The notes below the pieces were generated by a model. The model had not been told where the DNA came from, searched no databases, and worked only from the letters and a program-made list of their open reading frames with translations. Shown one piece after another: positions 1 to 11,325 of a DNA stretch of 64,000 nucleotides (its first letter is position 1; each line of letters begins with the position of its first letter). The DNA comes from Tipula vernalis (taxonomy: Eukaryota > Arthropoda > Insecta > Diptera > Tipulidae), in NCBI GenBank assembly GCA_958295665.1, contig OY282560.1, forward strand, positions 91,488,311-91,552,310, read 5' to 3'. The position numbers and the translations under genes are program-made.

Positions 1-659
1 AGAGACGCCATTGTATATGGTAATGTTGAAAATTACAAAACTAAACTGTGTCGGACCAAGTGTTGTCCGAAATTACGAAAGTTCCAAACTTACTGGAAAA
101 TCAATCCAAATACCGCCCAACAATCCGTTCCTACTATTGCAATTCAACGCTTATGTAACCCCTTCGAATATGTGTCAATAAACTACTATATTATGACTCG
201 GCATATATTGTAATTGGTTTACTTTGTAGCAGGGAGTGAACAAAAGCACTCGAAGAACCAAAATCAAATCGTATAACAATGAAAACATGGTTTAAATCGC
301 TTCTTTAATGGCGTAACCTAAGTAATCTTCAAAGAAACAGCACTTTCACTAGGCCTACTTGAACATACTGCATTCAAGTCTTACAATTGCTTACTTGGAG
401 AAATGTTATTAGATTCTTTGTTCGATCTTCATCTCAAAAAGGGCTGTGTAAAGCGTATGTGTCGATTAATTTCATTTTTCTCTCACGGACATTCATTTGA
501 TTCAAAATATGTGTGCTAATGAACGGCAATTTTCTGAGTGACTCCGTTTGGTTCAGTTTACTCATGAGCCCAACACAATTATACTACATTTACTAATTGC
601 CACCACTTAAAAAACTAATAATATTGAGAGAGAAACACGTGACTAAATTACCAGAAACC
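1..659. other. non-coding flank
   Basis: AT-rich sequence with no open frame of note, no recognisable transposon protein and no RNA gene. It abuts the poly-T tract at 660 that marks the 3' end of the LINE to its right. Confidence 0.5.

Positions 660-685
<26 letters not shown>
660..685 (-). repeat. poly(A) tail of the LINE (poly-T on plus)
   Basis: A run of about 26 T on the plus strand lies beyond the LINE coding end, in the position and polarity of a retrotransposed poly(A) tail. Confidence 0.8.
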
Positions 686-693
<8 letters not shown>

Positions 694-767
694 TGGGTTG
701 GTAAGAGGAACCCTGTGCACTTCGACCAGCAAGATCTATTGTGCATCCCTGTGTAAGCGTAGAGAAA

Positions 768-2151
768 TCAATCTATTGTGAAATGTAGGTCCAGGTCCTT
801 GATAAACGCCACAAAGTCATGCACATCCACAGGGTCGGCGTGAGGCCACTGAATAGAGTAAGCATTGAGTGTTTTAATTCTTCTTACAGCGATCGCACTG
901 CACTCGAACAGCAAGTGTTCGGATGTTTCTCTTCCCAGATTACAGAACCTGTAGTTCTCTAATGGGGTTTTCCCCATTTTGAATAGATGGTAGTTAAAGG
1001 GACCATGTCCTGTGAAGTACCATATGAGGGATTTCAGAGATGATCGATCCATTCAGATTATATCCTGTAAGTGTGTGATCTTGTAATTTAGGAGCTTCTT
1101 TGTATGTCTCATTCCCCGATATGACTCCCAGAGTGAAGCAGAACATCTCTGCTCCCAGAAGAGGACTCTCCTCGCTACATGGCCTTTGGAATAGGCAACG
1201 CTAGGCTCGGGGCCGTAGAAGATGCCACCCGCACCCTCTTTTGCACAGGTGTCTGCGGCCTCATTTCCTGGTATATTAGAGTGGCCGGGGGACCACAAGA
1301 GGAAAACCTTGTTATCCCTACCCAGCCTTCTAAGGTTGCTGTAGCAGCTCCATGTCAGTTTAGAGCTGAACACCGGAGCTGCCAGGGCTAATAAAACAGC
1401 ATGGCTATCCGAGATTATGTAGATCTCCGTTCTTATATACTTCTTTTTGAGGCACTGAAGCCCGCAAATTCTCGATGGCCACGGTTTCTGCCTGGAAAAC
1501 CGTAGGGGTCTTTCCCAACGGTACAAAGAACCTGAAACCGGGCCCCACGACCCCCACTTCCGTGCCCTCGTTTGTTTTTGACCCATCGGCATACCACACC
1601 GATGCGTGCTGTGGTAAGGAGGAAATGATGTTCCCCACCATGTCCCTTTCGGGTATCCGGATCGTGAAGTTCCTCGGGCAGTCCGTAGTCTTTACCATCA
1701 TATCTAATAGATGGGCAATATCGTCTGCCAAGTTTAGTTTATCAAGGATGCTATTGTGTCCCGAACTAGTCAGTCTAACCTGACTTGTTACCTTCAGTTT
1801 TATGGCTCTCAAACCTGCCACACTTTTAACATGTATGTGGAGTGGTGAGAGTTCCAGCAATCTTTCAAGGACAGCAGTAGGGCAGGTCCTAATTGCTCCC
1901 GTTGCGCCCAAACATATTAACCTTTGAATTTTGTCCAAAACTGAACGAGCATTTATTTTCTCTGTCTTTGGCCACCATATAAACGCCGCATAAGATAACA
2001 TTGGTCTTATGATGGTTTGGTAAAGCCAGATTATCATTTGTGGGTTTAGGCCCCATGTTTTACCAAACATACGTTGGCACCCAAAGTATACTTTGTTTGC
2101 CTTATTTGCGATGTATTTTTTTTTATTTAAGTATAAATTCGATGGCTCCAC
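768..2151 (-). pseudogene. LINE pol C-terminus: RT thumb, RNase H, CCHC-like tail
   Basis: Three overlapping frames (1405-2151, 1053-1592, 768-1052) together carry one protein broken by frameshifts. The first begins in the RT connection (IIRPMLSYAAFIWW) and reaches RNase H with the first catalytic Asp in WYADGSKT and the Glu in FQAETVAI. The second carries the third Asp in ISDSHAV and the last motif GNEAADTCAKEG, so all four RNase H acidic positions are visible. The third carries LENYRFCNLGRETSEHLLFEC, a Cys/His cluster usual at the end of I- and R1-group pol proteins. The protein would copy the element RNA and remove it from the hybrid, but this copy is dead through truncation and frameshifts. 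Confidence 0.8.
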
Positions 2152-2219
2152 ATAACGATTTAGGACTCGTTTTATAGCACTTTGTTTTAAGCAGGAATAT
2201 TAGAGTGTTTTATCAGAAA

Positions 2220-3043
2220 ATATTTAGCCGGTTAGTAAAATTCACATCAAATGGTGCCAGTTAGACAGTAAAAACGGCGATGAAACAGTTTCCATGAAGC
2301 AACCGATTGGATTGATGACGACAGTGGTGGAATATGCAAATTATTGAAAGTTATATGGTTTAAAACAGGCTTCCCAATGTTGGAATAAAAATTTCACCGA
2401 TTTTATTTTACGTTTCAATTTTAAAATAGCTATGTGATTCCGATTCATGTGTTTTTGTGCGTTTTTCCAATGGTAGTGAAATTATACTAGCCATTTACAT
2501 AAACAGATGGGTCGATTTCAATCGATCGTGTTAAAATGTTTGATTGCAATCCGGTGAGCACATCTACAGATACATCGACGAATTTGGAAATCAACAGTTG
2601 GGGTGGTAGCCATTGCAAGGCCGTCGGCAATTTGTACACGGCCCAACATTTGTTTTGCTGTGAATAATACTAGCCGATTTATAGAAAATCCTTCGGATAT
2701 TCATGTGAATATACCGTAAAAAGGATTCTTAAATACATTAAGGGTAAATCATGCGATCAATTTCTGATTACGCGTTTTTTGTTGGTCAATTGGTGCTTCG
2801 AAAGAGAAAAATCAGTCAGTTTGTCAACAATTGAAAGCGAGTACGGTATCACAAGCGGTAAAGGAAATGATTTGGTCAAAACGATTGATGTCTGAACTAA
2901 TTCCAAATAAACTGTATGTACTGTATGTATATCAGTACTGTTCATGAATAACTAATCTGCAATACGGAGATTTTCAACTGGAATATGTGTCGATGGATGA
3001 ACAAACAGCAGATATTTTTTACCAAATCATTGGCAAACATTAA
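2220..3043 (+). pseudogene. Ty1/copia pol relic (RT to RNase H)
   Basis: Translation in shifting plus frames gives landmarks of copia polyprotein in the right order: DETVSMKQPIG near 2285, then a YGLKQA..CW-like stretch near 2350, LAIY followed by a degraded active site near 2490, DCNPVSTSTDT near 2545, ASRFIENPSDIHVN-like near 2670, RILKYIKG near 2725, a SLSTIE motif near 2815 and YVSMDEQTADIF near 2975, ending at a TAA at 3041-3043. The region after the degraded YVDD site jumps directly to the connection domain, so about 250 bases are missing. No LTRs were recognised. It is a heavily mutated 3' fragment of a copia-type retrotransposon. Confidence 0.7.
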
Positions 3044-4739
3044 AACATAAATTATTTTACAATATGTTAAGTGTTAGCCCTTCTTAACTTAGGTCTTCAG
3101 CCATGTTAAAAATTTTAATTAATAAAGTGTTTTATTAAAATTGAATTCTGAGTGGGAGTGTTAAAAATGATTACACACCCTATGTAATAATTTTTATCAG
3201 CCAAATTAAAATTTTAGACGGGGCCTATCAGGGAAATTTTCGGTAATCTTCTGCCGTTTCTTAAATGTTAACCAGTTTTGGTAACATTGTCAAGATTTGG
3301 TTTTCCTTATGCAGAAATTAACTGGAAAAATGTGTCCCGTTATAAACATGAGTACCCCCCGCCTCCTCCCTGACACGTCAGTGTTGTGTCTGTTCGTTTA
3401 CGCCAGTTTTATAATTGGAAGCCCAACTGAAGTATGTTCAATTAATTATTGATCAATTAGTACCGAACATGATTTATTAACGATACATACATACATATCT
3501 ATATACCAAAATTATCTTTCACCTTTCTAATACTTTCTGCCCACATTCGAATTCCCCGCACATTGGTTATTAGATACTTACAAATTTATTGAGAAAATAT
3601 CGTTACTCATATACTCGTATGTATGACAATCGCGGACACACACAAAACAAGAAACAATTAATTTTATTTGAAATACGTCAAATATTTGACATTATCGAAG
3701 GTTAGATAATAATATGCCATCGTCTGAAAAACTCTTAAATTATGAAATGTATCCTGTATGTACTCATATGTACGTATAAACGAACATAACATTGAGACAA
3801 TAAAAAAAAATTTGTTTTAAGTACTCCGCCATTAAAAACAAAACAAAAAAACCAATTTTAAGTGAAATTTCTTATGCGCATGGGTGAACCATATCTGATA
3901 TAGTTTTAAAAACAAAATTCCGCACAAAATTTAACACTTTTTAGTCTCGTGTACTTGGAATTTTAACATTTATCCCATAAAAACGGTTTTATCAAATTTT
4001 TTCAAGTTTTAATTTGAAATGCAAATCGCAATATTTGTATGTGTACGAACGCATATTATGGGTATACTTTACATATCTCTAGGTGTACGTGCAGGTGCAG
4101 ATTATTACACTCTACATAAATATGCAGACATGCCTCAGAATATTTCTTGTGTTAATTACTTAGCAGAACATTTTCTTTTGTATTTTTAATGAAATATATA
4201 CATGTTATAACATGAAGATAAGATGGCCATTGTGTTATATTTAAAATTTAATAGAGTACAAGGCATTATATGCATACATATGAATGTTGTATGAAATCGT
4301 TTTGCATTGGAAAATTTGGCAATTACTCAATTTGACCAAAAATGTAGTTATGTTAAATATGTGTAGCACGGCAGTAATGTAACGGGCAAGCATGTGGAAA
4401 ATTAGGAACCTTTCAGCTCCAGTAAAACAACCTATTGGTGATCAACACATATTGGCTTTAACACTTTCTTTTAACATATTTCACGTAAGTGTACAAATAA
4501 CCAAATCATTAGAAAATCATGATTCTACACTTTGCTAAATAACACGAACCTCAAAGATTGGCTCGCATGTCCACCATATAGGATAGAAAGAGGATACATT
4601 AAGCTTTCCAAGTCTGTATGTGTTATTCCATAATTTAGAGTTATGCTCTGATGACATATTTGGAAATCATGATTCTAGACTAGCAAAAGGCGCATAATAT
4701 ATTATCGAAAATTTGAACACGTACGATATGATAAGGGCC
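3044..4739. other. non-coding AT-rich stretch
   Basis: No protein or RNA gene seen. It contains ATAC/ATGT-rich simple sequence near 3480-3500 and 3760-3780, and a small palindrome (TGACACGTCA) near 3382 beside a C-rich stretch. The part just after 3043 would include any remaining 3' LTR of the copia relic, but I could not delimit one. Confidence 0.4.
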
Positions 4740-5940
4740 ACGATTTATCAGATAGCTCCAGAGGTGCCATTCGAGTATGGGTGGCCCTGACTGGTATTGC
4801 CAATTCCTTCTATACTATAGAAATGAACAAAATTACAACGAAGATATTTCTCTTGAAAATGTTTCAATTACTGGAATTCACAAAAATTCTCTATTTAATG
4901 AAATCCCATCATTTCATATAGCGAAAAACTTCGCAGTTGATATTATACACGATGATTTTGAAGGAATCTGCCATTATAATTTACCAATGTAATTTCGTAT
5001 TATATAAAGAAACAAGTCTTCACATTAGACGACTTAATTAAAATAAAAAGTAATTTTTCGTATGGCGAAAGCAAAATTGAAAATATTTTTAAACCAATTT
5101 CAATAAAACATCTAAAGAATAAAAAAATTATCAGCTTCAGCAAGGATAATGTGGACATTGACATATTTTTTCCCCTCAATGATTGGCCACGTGATTCCAG
5201 CAAATGATCAAGTTTGGATGTTCGTTTATATTTTTATAAAGATTTTTGATCTATTGCTATTGCCGGAATTTAGTAGTGAAAATATTAATTTGCTCAGAAA
5301 TTTGATTGATCAATACAACGAACCATATATGGAACTGTTTAACGATCAACTGAAACCTAAGTATCATTTATTGACATCCGCGAGTGATAGAATATTGTGG
5401 TCCGCTAAAAAAGAGTTTTGGTCTCTCAGATTTGAGGGCAAACATCGAGAACTTAAAATGTAAGCTAAAAATTTGAGCAACTAAATATCAACTAAAATTT
5501 TCGCATTACTTAAATGTGCCAGGTACGACCAAACTTCTTGAAGAAAATGAATCATTTGCAGTCAAAAGTACAAACATTCATTTGATCAATAAAGAACTCA
5601 AGCTTTCAGAAAATAATTTTGCAAGTTATTCTCAAATCATATGGAATGGAAATTTGTTTAAAACAGGTTTCTTTTTAACAAAAACATTTTATCATGAAAA
5701 GGAAATATATTTTATTATTGAAATTGTAACACATAAAGGAAAAGATGAAATGTACGTAATTTGTAGCAAATTTCACGGCGAATATATAACGACCACTTTG
5801 TTTCATTTGAGTTGCAACCTCTTACAAATAATAATGTCGCTTTAGTTTTACCGATAGCTTCCTTTGATTCTCCTCCAATACAAGCACATAAATTGTCAAG
5901 TGGCCAGTCATTGGTTAGGAAGAAGCAGTATTTTGTTTAA
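4740..5940 (+). pseudogene. decayed transposase-like gene, DIMHD family
   Basis: Three frames (4777-4992, 5149-5463, 5516-5845) and the sequence to about 5938 make one protein. Recognisable pieces in order are FNEIPSFHIAKNFAVDIIHDDFEGICHYNLP, given here in two parts (FNEIPSFHIAKNF and DIIHDDFEGICHY), then LKPKYHLLTSASDRILWSAK, LWSLRFEGKHRELK, a SQIIWNGNLFKTGFF motif and a final SPPIQAHKLSSGQSL..KKQYF. From memory these match a high-copy arthropod family with DIMHD-EG and LKPKHH..HYP motifs that I take to be a DNA-transposon transposase, probably of the EnSpm/CACTA kind. A second copy lies at 57.85-58.63 kb on the other strand. Stops and frameshifts make it non-functional. Superfamily assignment is an inference. 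Confidence 0.6.
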
Positions 5941-6283
5941 CATAACTATACATAACTACATACAGTCCGTTACAGCAGATTAAATCCACTAAATAAAAAA
6001 ATGTGAATTCCCGAATTCATCTCTTTTGGATTCTATCGCTATTGTTTTTTCTATACTGAAAGGTAGATGATTTCATAACTAATCAAATGACTAAAAATTT
6101 GTTTTCTAGTTGGCTTTGGAAATGTTCCTTTTTTGTTTTTCATTTAAACACGGTAAAAAAAATTCATTTTTATTGTTACACGTGAATAAATCCAGTTCAT
6201 TTTCTTTTCTTTTGTTTAGTTTTATTAAAATAAAAAATATTAAATAATAATTAAATTAGTGTTTTAAATTGTTTTTTAAAAAA

Positions 6284-6697
6284 ATGGGAAAAAACAAAAG
6301 CCTAAACGATGTTGAAAAGGGAAATATTGACGCTTACCACCACGATCAAAGACATTCGAGCCGATTCATAGCCGAAAAACTAGGCCGAAGTCACACTGTT
6401 GTGCTAAATTATTTAAGAAATCCTGAAAGCTATATGGAAAAAAATATGAAAGGCTGTTCTGTTTCGAAATTAAAACCGGTAGATAAGTCAATGAATTCAT
6501 CAATTTCTGATTGGATAACTAAACACAGGACATGTTTTACAGCTTCTGGTTCTTTATCTGCAAAAAGAATGCATTCGGATAACGAGCCGAACAAACCTTT
6601 AAATGTCACACTATCTACTAATCATTCGGAAGAAGTACTATTAATTTACTGTTACAAAATATATGTAGAAATATTTATATGTATATATATTTTTTAA
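6284..6697 (+). CDS. Tc3-like helix-turn-helix ORF with unfamiliar C-terminus
   Basis: The frame starts at ATG 6284 (preceded by AAAAAA) with MGKNKSLNDVEKGNIDAYHH. Residues 1-60 match the N-terminal paired-like DNA-binding domain of Tc3/Tc1 transposases, including SSRFIAEKLGRSHTVVLNYLRNPESY. From about residue 65 on (KGCSVSKLKPVDKSM and beyond) I see no second HTH and no catalytic DDE/DDD motifs, so it lacks the transposase core. About 137 codons are open. It may be a truncated element or a small DNA-binding derivative. A 9-bp hairpin follows at 6760. Confidence 0.55.
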   Translation: MGKNKSLNDVEKGNIDAYHHDQRHSSRFIAEKLGRSHTVVLNYLRNPESYMEKNMKGCSVSKLKPVDKSMNSSISDWITKHRTCFTASGSLSAKRMHSDNEPNKPLNVTLSTNHSEEVLLIYCYKIYVEIFICIYIF

Positions 6698-6759
6698 TAA
6701 ACAAACTTTTAATTACTTATAGGCTTCGGTTGCATATATTTTAAATAGTAATCAACAAT

Positions 6760-6788
6760 TGTAACGGGCGCTTGTCACCCCCGTTACA
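6760..6788. repeat. short hairpin, 9-bp perfect arms
   Basis: TGTAACGGG is followed 11 bases later by its reverse complement CCCGTTACA. It lies about 60 bases after the Tc3-like frame and could be an element end or a terminator-like structure; the sequence alone does not say. Confidence 0.5.
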
Positions 6789-6789
6789 A

Positions 6790-7820
6790 AATATACCTAA
6801 TTCTCAAGAAAATAAACCAAGAAAACTGCATCCAACCTTTGAAGAGATTTTCTTTTTAAAAAAACAAATAAAAATCCCCATGACAATGTCCGGATGCAGT
6901 TACCATTCTAATTACGTTAGTTGAGTTGTATCAAATTTGGTTTACAACAAATTAACGTAAAATTCTATGTATTCTAGTGGCGCGTGCCCATACGAATCAT
7001 ATTTTCATTTACGTTTAATTTATAAATTTATTTCTGCACATCAAAGTGTGTGCTCAAGTTTCAGTAAATACGTGTTTTACGTCAGTAAAACCTGTCCCTC
7101 GATTAACACGGTAATTACGTTCCGCCAAATTACCGTGTAAGTCAAAACAGTCACGGTGTGCCTGAACCACTTTTAAATGGCTCGGAAAACCACGTCTCTA
7201 TTTTCTTCAAGGATCGATAGTTCCATGTTTGAGTAGTCCAAAAAAACAAAAATTAGCAAAATCCCCGGAGCCGTTTTGAAAAAAACGCAATTTCAAAATT
7301 TTTTTGGTGACGATACGGAAATTTACGACTTTTTTGCAGCTTGTTTATTCTCTCTTGTAGAAAGAAGAATCGAGAATAGAAAGTTTAATATTTTCAACAA
7401 AGATCAACTTTTCCAGACCAAATCAGTAATATTGGACGAAATCTATCGAATTAAATAATGCAACTTTATTTGAAAAATTACGAAAGTCAAGATTATTGAA
7501 TGAAATACATCGAGACAACAAAATGAAAAGGCAAAATTTATTTAGGCTGCCCAAATCATAATATAGTCCTTACACGAAAAATTGTCTTCTCTTGACTGTC
7601 ATTGTTTATTCAAGGCTGTGGAACAAAAGCCAGAAACACCTTGAACCTTAAACATGGCGAGAATTATATTCTTGTATAGCTCTTAGAAGTTTGGAGCTAT
7701 AATCTGGATGTATATGGTGGACTTTATAATTCATCCAGGTATTTTTGAAGTCATGGTGAACTGACTCCATGAATTGACGACACTTGAAAAATCATTAAAA
7801 CATCTGACATATTTTAAACA
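6790..7820. other. mostly non-coding; palindrome and one short unknown frame
   Basis: A perfect 10-bp inverted repeat (ACACGGTAAT at 7106-7115, ATTACCGTGT at 7129-7138) lies in a stretch beginning CCTGTCCCTCGATTAACACGG, which resembles the end of a small DNA transposon. A 60-codon frame at 7276-7458 has no recognised similarity and lies in AT-rich sequence; I do not call it a gene. Confidence 0.4.
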
Positions 7821-8275
7821 ATGAACACTACATTTTGCCCGAAGCAGATCTATCTTGTTCAACAAATTTTTTGCGAAATTTTTAACTGCGAAACCAGGAG
7901 ATCATTCAGGGTTAAGAGGTTCATGAATAATAAAAGAAAAGTATCTGATAACTCCCCCTCAGACATATGTGATATGTTTGCTAATATTTCTGTTTATCAG
8001 CCCACCTCGCCATCATTCGTTACTAAAATCATGCAGTGCTTAGAATTGAACAATACCAGGAGGATCTTGATCGCTTATATACTATCTTGACACTAGTAAG
8101 GACCACTATGGCTCCACATCCATCTTATTGAAAAACACTATGAAGAAAGTTTTTTCGAGACTCTTTGAAGAGCTCATGTATCCTCCTGATTTTCAAGAAG
8201 CATAAAAAAGGAAAGAGATCGAAAACTACCATGGTATTGCTATTCTAAACCATACCTAAGCTTTTCGAATCGAGT
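7821..8275 (+). pseudogene. LINE reverse transcriptase N-terminal scrap
   Basis: The frame at 7821-8090 contains NNKRKVSDNSPSDICDMFAN and VYQPTSPSF, the linker before the RT domain in Jockey/CR1-like LINEs. Reading on through frameshifts to 8275 gives pieces like LLKNTMKK, FSRLFEEL and then EIENYHGIAILN and IPKLFES, which correspond to the RT motif 1 region (ENYRPI..LP...K..E). The rest of RT is missing. The closest relative in the window is the LINE at 44.5-46.4 kb, which has the same kind of linker (PEICEGFASFFQSVYK). A small dead fragment. Confidence 0.6.
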
Positions 8276-9135
8276 AGCAGTTACAAAATTGTTTTTTTTT
8301 ATAAAAGTAGGATTTAGTTTATCAGTAGTAATTCTAAAGTGCAGCTTTATATCATTTACACCGGCTTTGTTTTAAAATCTTCGATAATTTTTTTTTAATG
8401 TCACCTTCTACAAATTGTTTACTGCATTTACTGTAGATAATACATTTTAATAACAATAATATCAATGATGGAACGATTAGATACCTTAGTGGATCACCTA
8501 CCTATCCTATTTACATTTGTCATAATTTTTAATCGACAAAAACTTATACCGAAACTTCCATTTGGTTCGGAACAAATTTGTAAAACCAATAACTTATTCC
8601 CTGAGGTTAAGGGTCTTGCGAAAGTTTCATTGGATAAAAATCATACACGACGCCCATGAAGCATCTTAAAAAAATTCTCAAATATTTCTAAGTGCCCTAT
8701 ACGATTACCAGTTAACGGTCACTGAAATACCAAATAAATCATTTTAAGCATTTTTATAAGTTGAGAATTCATTCCCCGGGATCACGTCAAATTTGTGTTT
8801 TGCACCCTAACAAGTGAACTTTTACTATCGCGGTTTAGGGTCAATTTTGTATTATCGAGGACTATTACCTAATTGAGATTAGTTCTAAAAACCATGAATA
8901 ATATCAAAAATTTTTGTTGTTCTGTCTTTAGTTTCTCCGAAAATTCTTCGAAAAACTCAAAACTCATAAATTACCACGAAAATCTCGAAAATTTCTTAAA
9001 ACCTCGGATTAATCTATTTGGCTTAGGACCAACAAAACTGAAAAAGACTCAAATTAAAGACAATCTCAAATATCTATAAAATACTAAATGATCTCGAACA
9101 GGCTTAAATAATTTTAAGCTCACCTGTTCACGAAA
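8276..9135. other. no gene recognised
   Basis: Short open frames at 8465-8659 and 8873-9079 have no recognised similarity and no supporting context. Confidence 0.35.
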
Positions 9136-9444
9136 ATGTCGAATAATGAAACATCGTTAAAGCAACTCAATAATGTGACATTAAGTTTGTCATCGATAAA
9201 TATGACATTGCCTAATGATGATGTTTTAATGACAGAACAACCTTGTTCAAAAACTGTTTCAATAAGTGCTAATGTTAAAACGTACTTTAATAAAAATGAA
9301 TGCTCGGTACCACAAAACAGCAGTTGCCAAATGATTCTGAATATTCAAGTACCCAAAATTATAGCATTAAAAACGTATTCTGGTTCTCGGGCTATTGAAA
9401 AAGAGCTTCAACAACAAAATATTGATTATGATGACCTTAGATGA
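9136..9444 (+). CDS. hypothetical 102-residue protein or exon
   Basis: ATG at 9136 sits in a good insect start context (cgaaaATGtcg). The product is rich in Ser, Asn and Thr, with four Cys spaced through the middle and no membrane segment. Its composition is less Phe/Ile-biased than random frames in this AT-rich DNA, which is the only reason to list it. No family is recognised, and it could be an exon of a longer gene, a transposon remnant or chance. Confidence 0.25.
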   Translation: MSNNETSLKQLNNVTLSLSSINMTLPNDDVLMTEQPCSKTVSISANVKTYFNKNECSVPQNSSCQMILNIQVPKIIALKTYSGSRAIEKELQQQNIDYDDLR

Positions 9445-11160
9445 TGCTCAGAACACCAGACTGTATTAAATTAAATTTAATTGTCTTACGTATCCCACTG
9501 TACTCATTCACTTGAAAATTATTTTAATTTGCTAAATTACCGTTTGAAATTTAAAAAAAAAACCTGATGTTGTTGTGTCGGTCAAATTTTTGGTTAGTTG
9601 TAATTGAAACGTGTATCTTACATGATTTACTCGTGTAGGTGAAAATTAAAAAAAAAATATTTCTCTAAATTAATTAAAGCTTATTAATCTGTAATGTATT
9701 AACTAGTGTTCCGATAGTTATAAAACGAGCTTAATCTTAGACAATTACCAGTGATATAACAATAAGACTATAGTGTATTGTTTAGAATTTAGTGTATATT
9801 TGTTTTAGTTTTAAAAGCTCTTTTCGTGTGTTGTGTTTGTGTGCAAGAATGTAAAGGTAATAAAACAGAGTGAAACAATTTATTTGGATCCAGCAAATTA
9901 AAGGTGATACTCAATTTTTAATTTGTTAAATATTTCACCAAATTTGTTTACGTTTGTGTGATCATTCAGTGCAAATTTTCCATATAGGATGTTTTTATTC
10001 ATTTAATTTTGTACGTGTGTACTTACTCGTACAAAGAATGTACGAAGAAGACTCGTACAAATTGTGCGATTTTTTGTCTAAGTAAAGTAAAATAAATCAA
10101 AACCCGTTCACGTTTGTATTGAATTCGGCGTTATTCTACTTTACGTATATACATCGGGAAAATCAGGTAAGAAGACCATGTTTTAAAAATTTTTGAATGT
10201 AGAATTGTTTATCAACAGTTTTTATTAGGTGGAAGCCAAATTTCCCCGGAAAGTTGCCTCATTTTCTGGGAAAATTTTTCCATTTTTAATTTAATTTATA
10301 ATTTTAGACTATGTAAAAACAAATTGAAAAAATTGCAAAGTTTGCACATTTTTGCGTATTTTGAATAAAATAATGACAAATTTTTTTTGAAAAAAAGTTA
10401 GTTTACGGTTTCTACCGTAATATATACCCCTCCTTCCTGATTTACACGATGTATACGTACAGTGAACTTTAGCCTGATTCTGCTGCTAAACACTAAACAC
10501 ACAGAGCTAAATAAGTTTTCCACATATTCTAGTTTCGCCATTTGTAAAGTATCTGCGATATCAGTGAATACCAAAATTCCTCCGTTAAATAATCTAAAAA
10601 TTCCAAATTTTAATTTTTTACATTGGAATTTTTCAATTTAAGAATTCTTAATTTTATAAATTTCTAAATCGTACACTCCAAATGTATATTGGCATTAAAA
10701 ATGTTTTTAGTGGGGTAACTGGAAAAACTTGACACAGAAAATGAGACAAAACAATCGAGACAGAAAATCAAGTTACAGAATAAACAAAACATAATTTTCT
10801 TTGCTACGAAAAGATACTTAAGACTTCTTTGTTCTTATTGAAATCATAATTGATTAAAATCCAAATGGTGATACCAGAAATCCATTATTAATAAATTGTG
10901 ACATTTGTGGTGGTGAAATTTGAACCTCGTAAAGTTAAGTTTAGTTCTTAACAGAGTTTAAATTTTTTGTTCTTTTATCGCTCTTTATACAAATTTTCGC
11001 TCTTGCTCCCGCAATAATATATTTTTTCACTATACGTTTACGCTCTTATCCTCTAATGATAAATATAAAAAAAAAAATGTTCGATCTTTCAAAGTGATTT
11101 AAATTTTCTAGAAAGAGTTAAAATGATAAAAATATCGCTTTCTGTATATATTAAAGAGCG
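9445..11160. other. non-coding AT-rich stretch
   Basis: No protein or RNA gene seen. A short A-rich run (11070-11079) and T-rich patches occur. The right edge is the poly-T tract at 11161. Confidence 0.4.
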
Positions 11161-11182
11161 ATTTTTTTTTTTTTTTTTTTTT
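11161..11182 (-). repeat. poly(A) tail of Jockey-type LINE
   Basis: About 20 T on the plus strand, just beyond the 3' end of the element in minus orientation. Confidence 0.8.
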
Positions 11183-11325
11183 CCTTTATTTAATAAAGGT
11201 GATTTACTGATTTACAAATCATTTAGTAATTTATCTTTCTTAAATGAAGATTCACATTTGACGGGCAGTAGCCCAATGGTTACTCCCGTTTGAATTTACA
11301 TAGTAATTATTTTTCTCTATCCGAA

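Larger units (their letters stand above)
660..2165 (-). mobile_element. 5'-truncated non-LTR retrotransposon, I/R1-type with RNase H
   Basis: Read on the minus strand this is the 3' part of a LINE pol gene followed by a 3' end and a poly(A) tail, seen on the plus strand as about 26 T at 660-685. The order is end of the reverse transcriptase thumb, RNase H, and a C-terminal Cys/His region. LINEs with RNase H belong to the I, R1, LOA and related groups, which separates this copy from the Jockey and CR1-like elements elsewhere in the window. The copy stops near 2160, so the endonuclease and RT palm are absent, as in ordinary 5' truncation during target-primed reverse transcription. I could not identify a target-site duplication. 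Confidence 0.85.

Noticed and set aside
1179..1783. Plus-strand frames over the first LINE
   Set aside because: Antisense shadows of the RNase H and RT frames.
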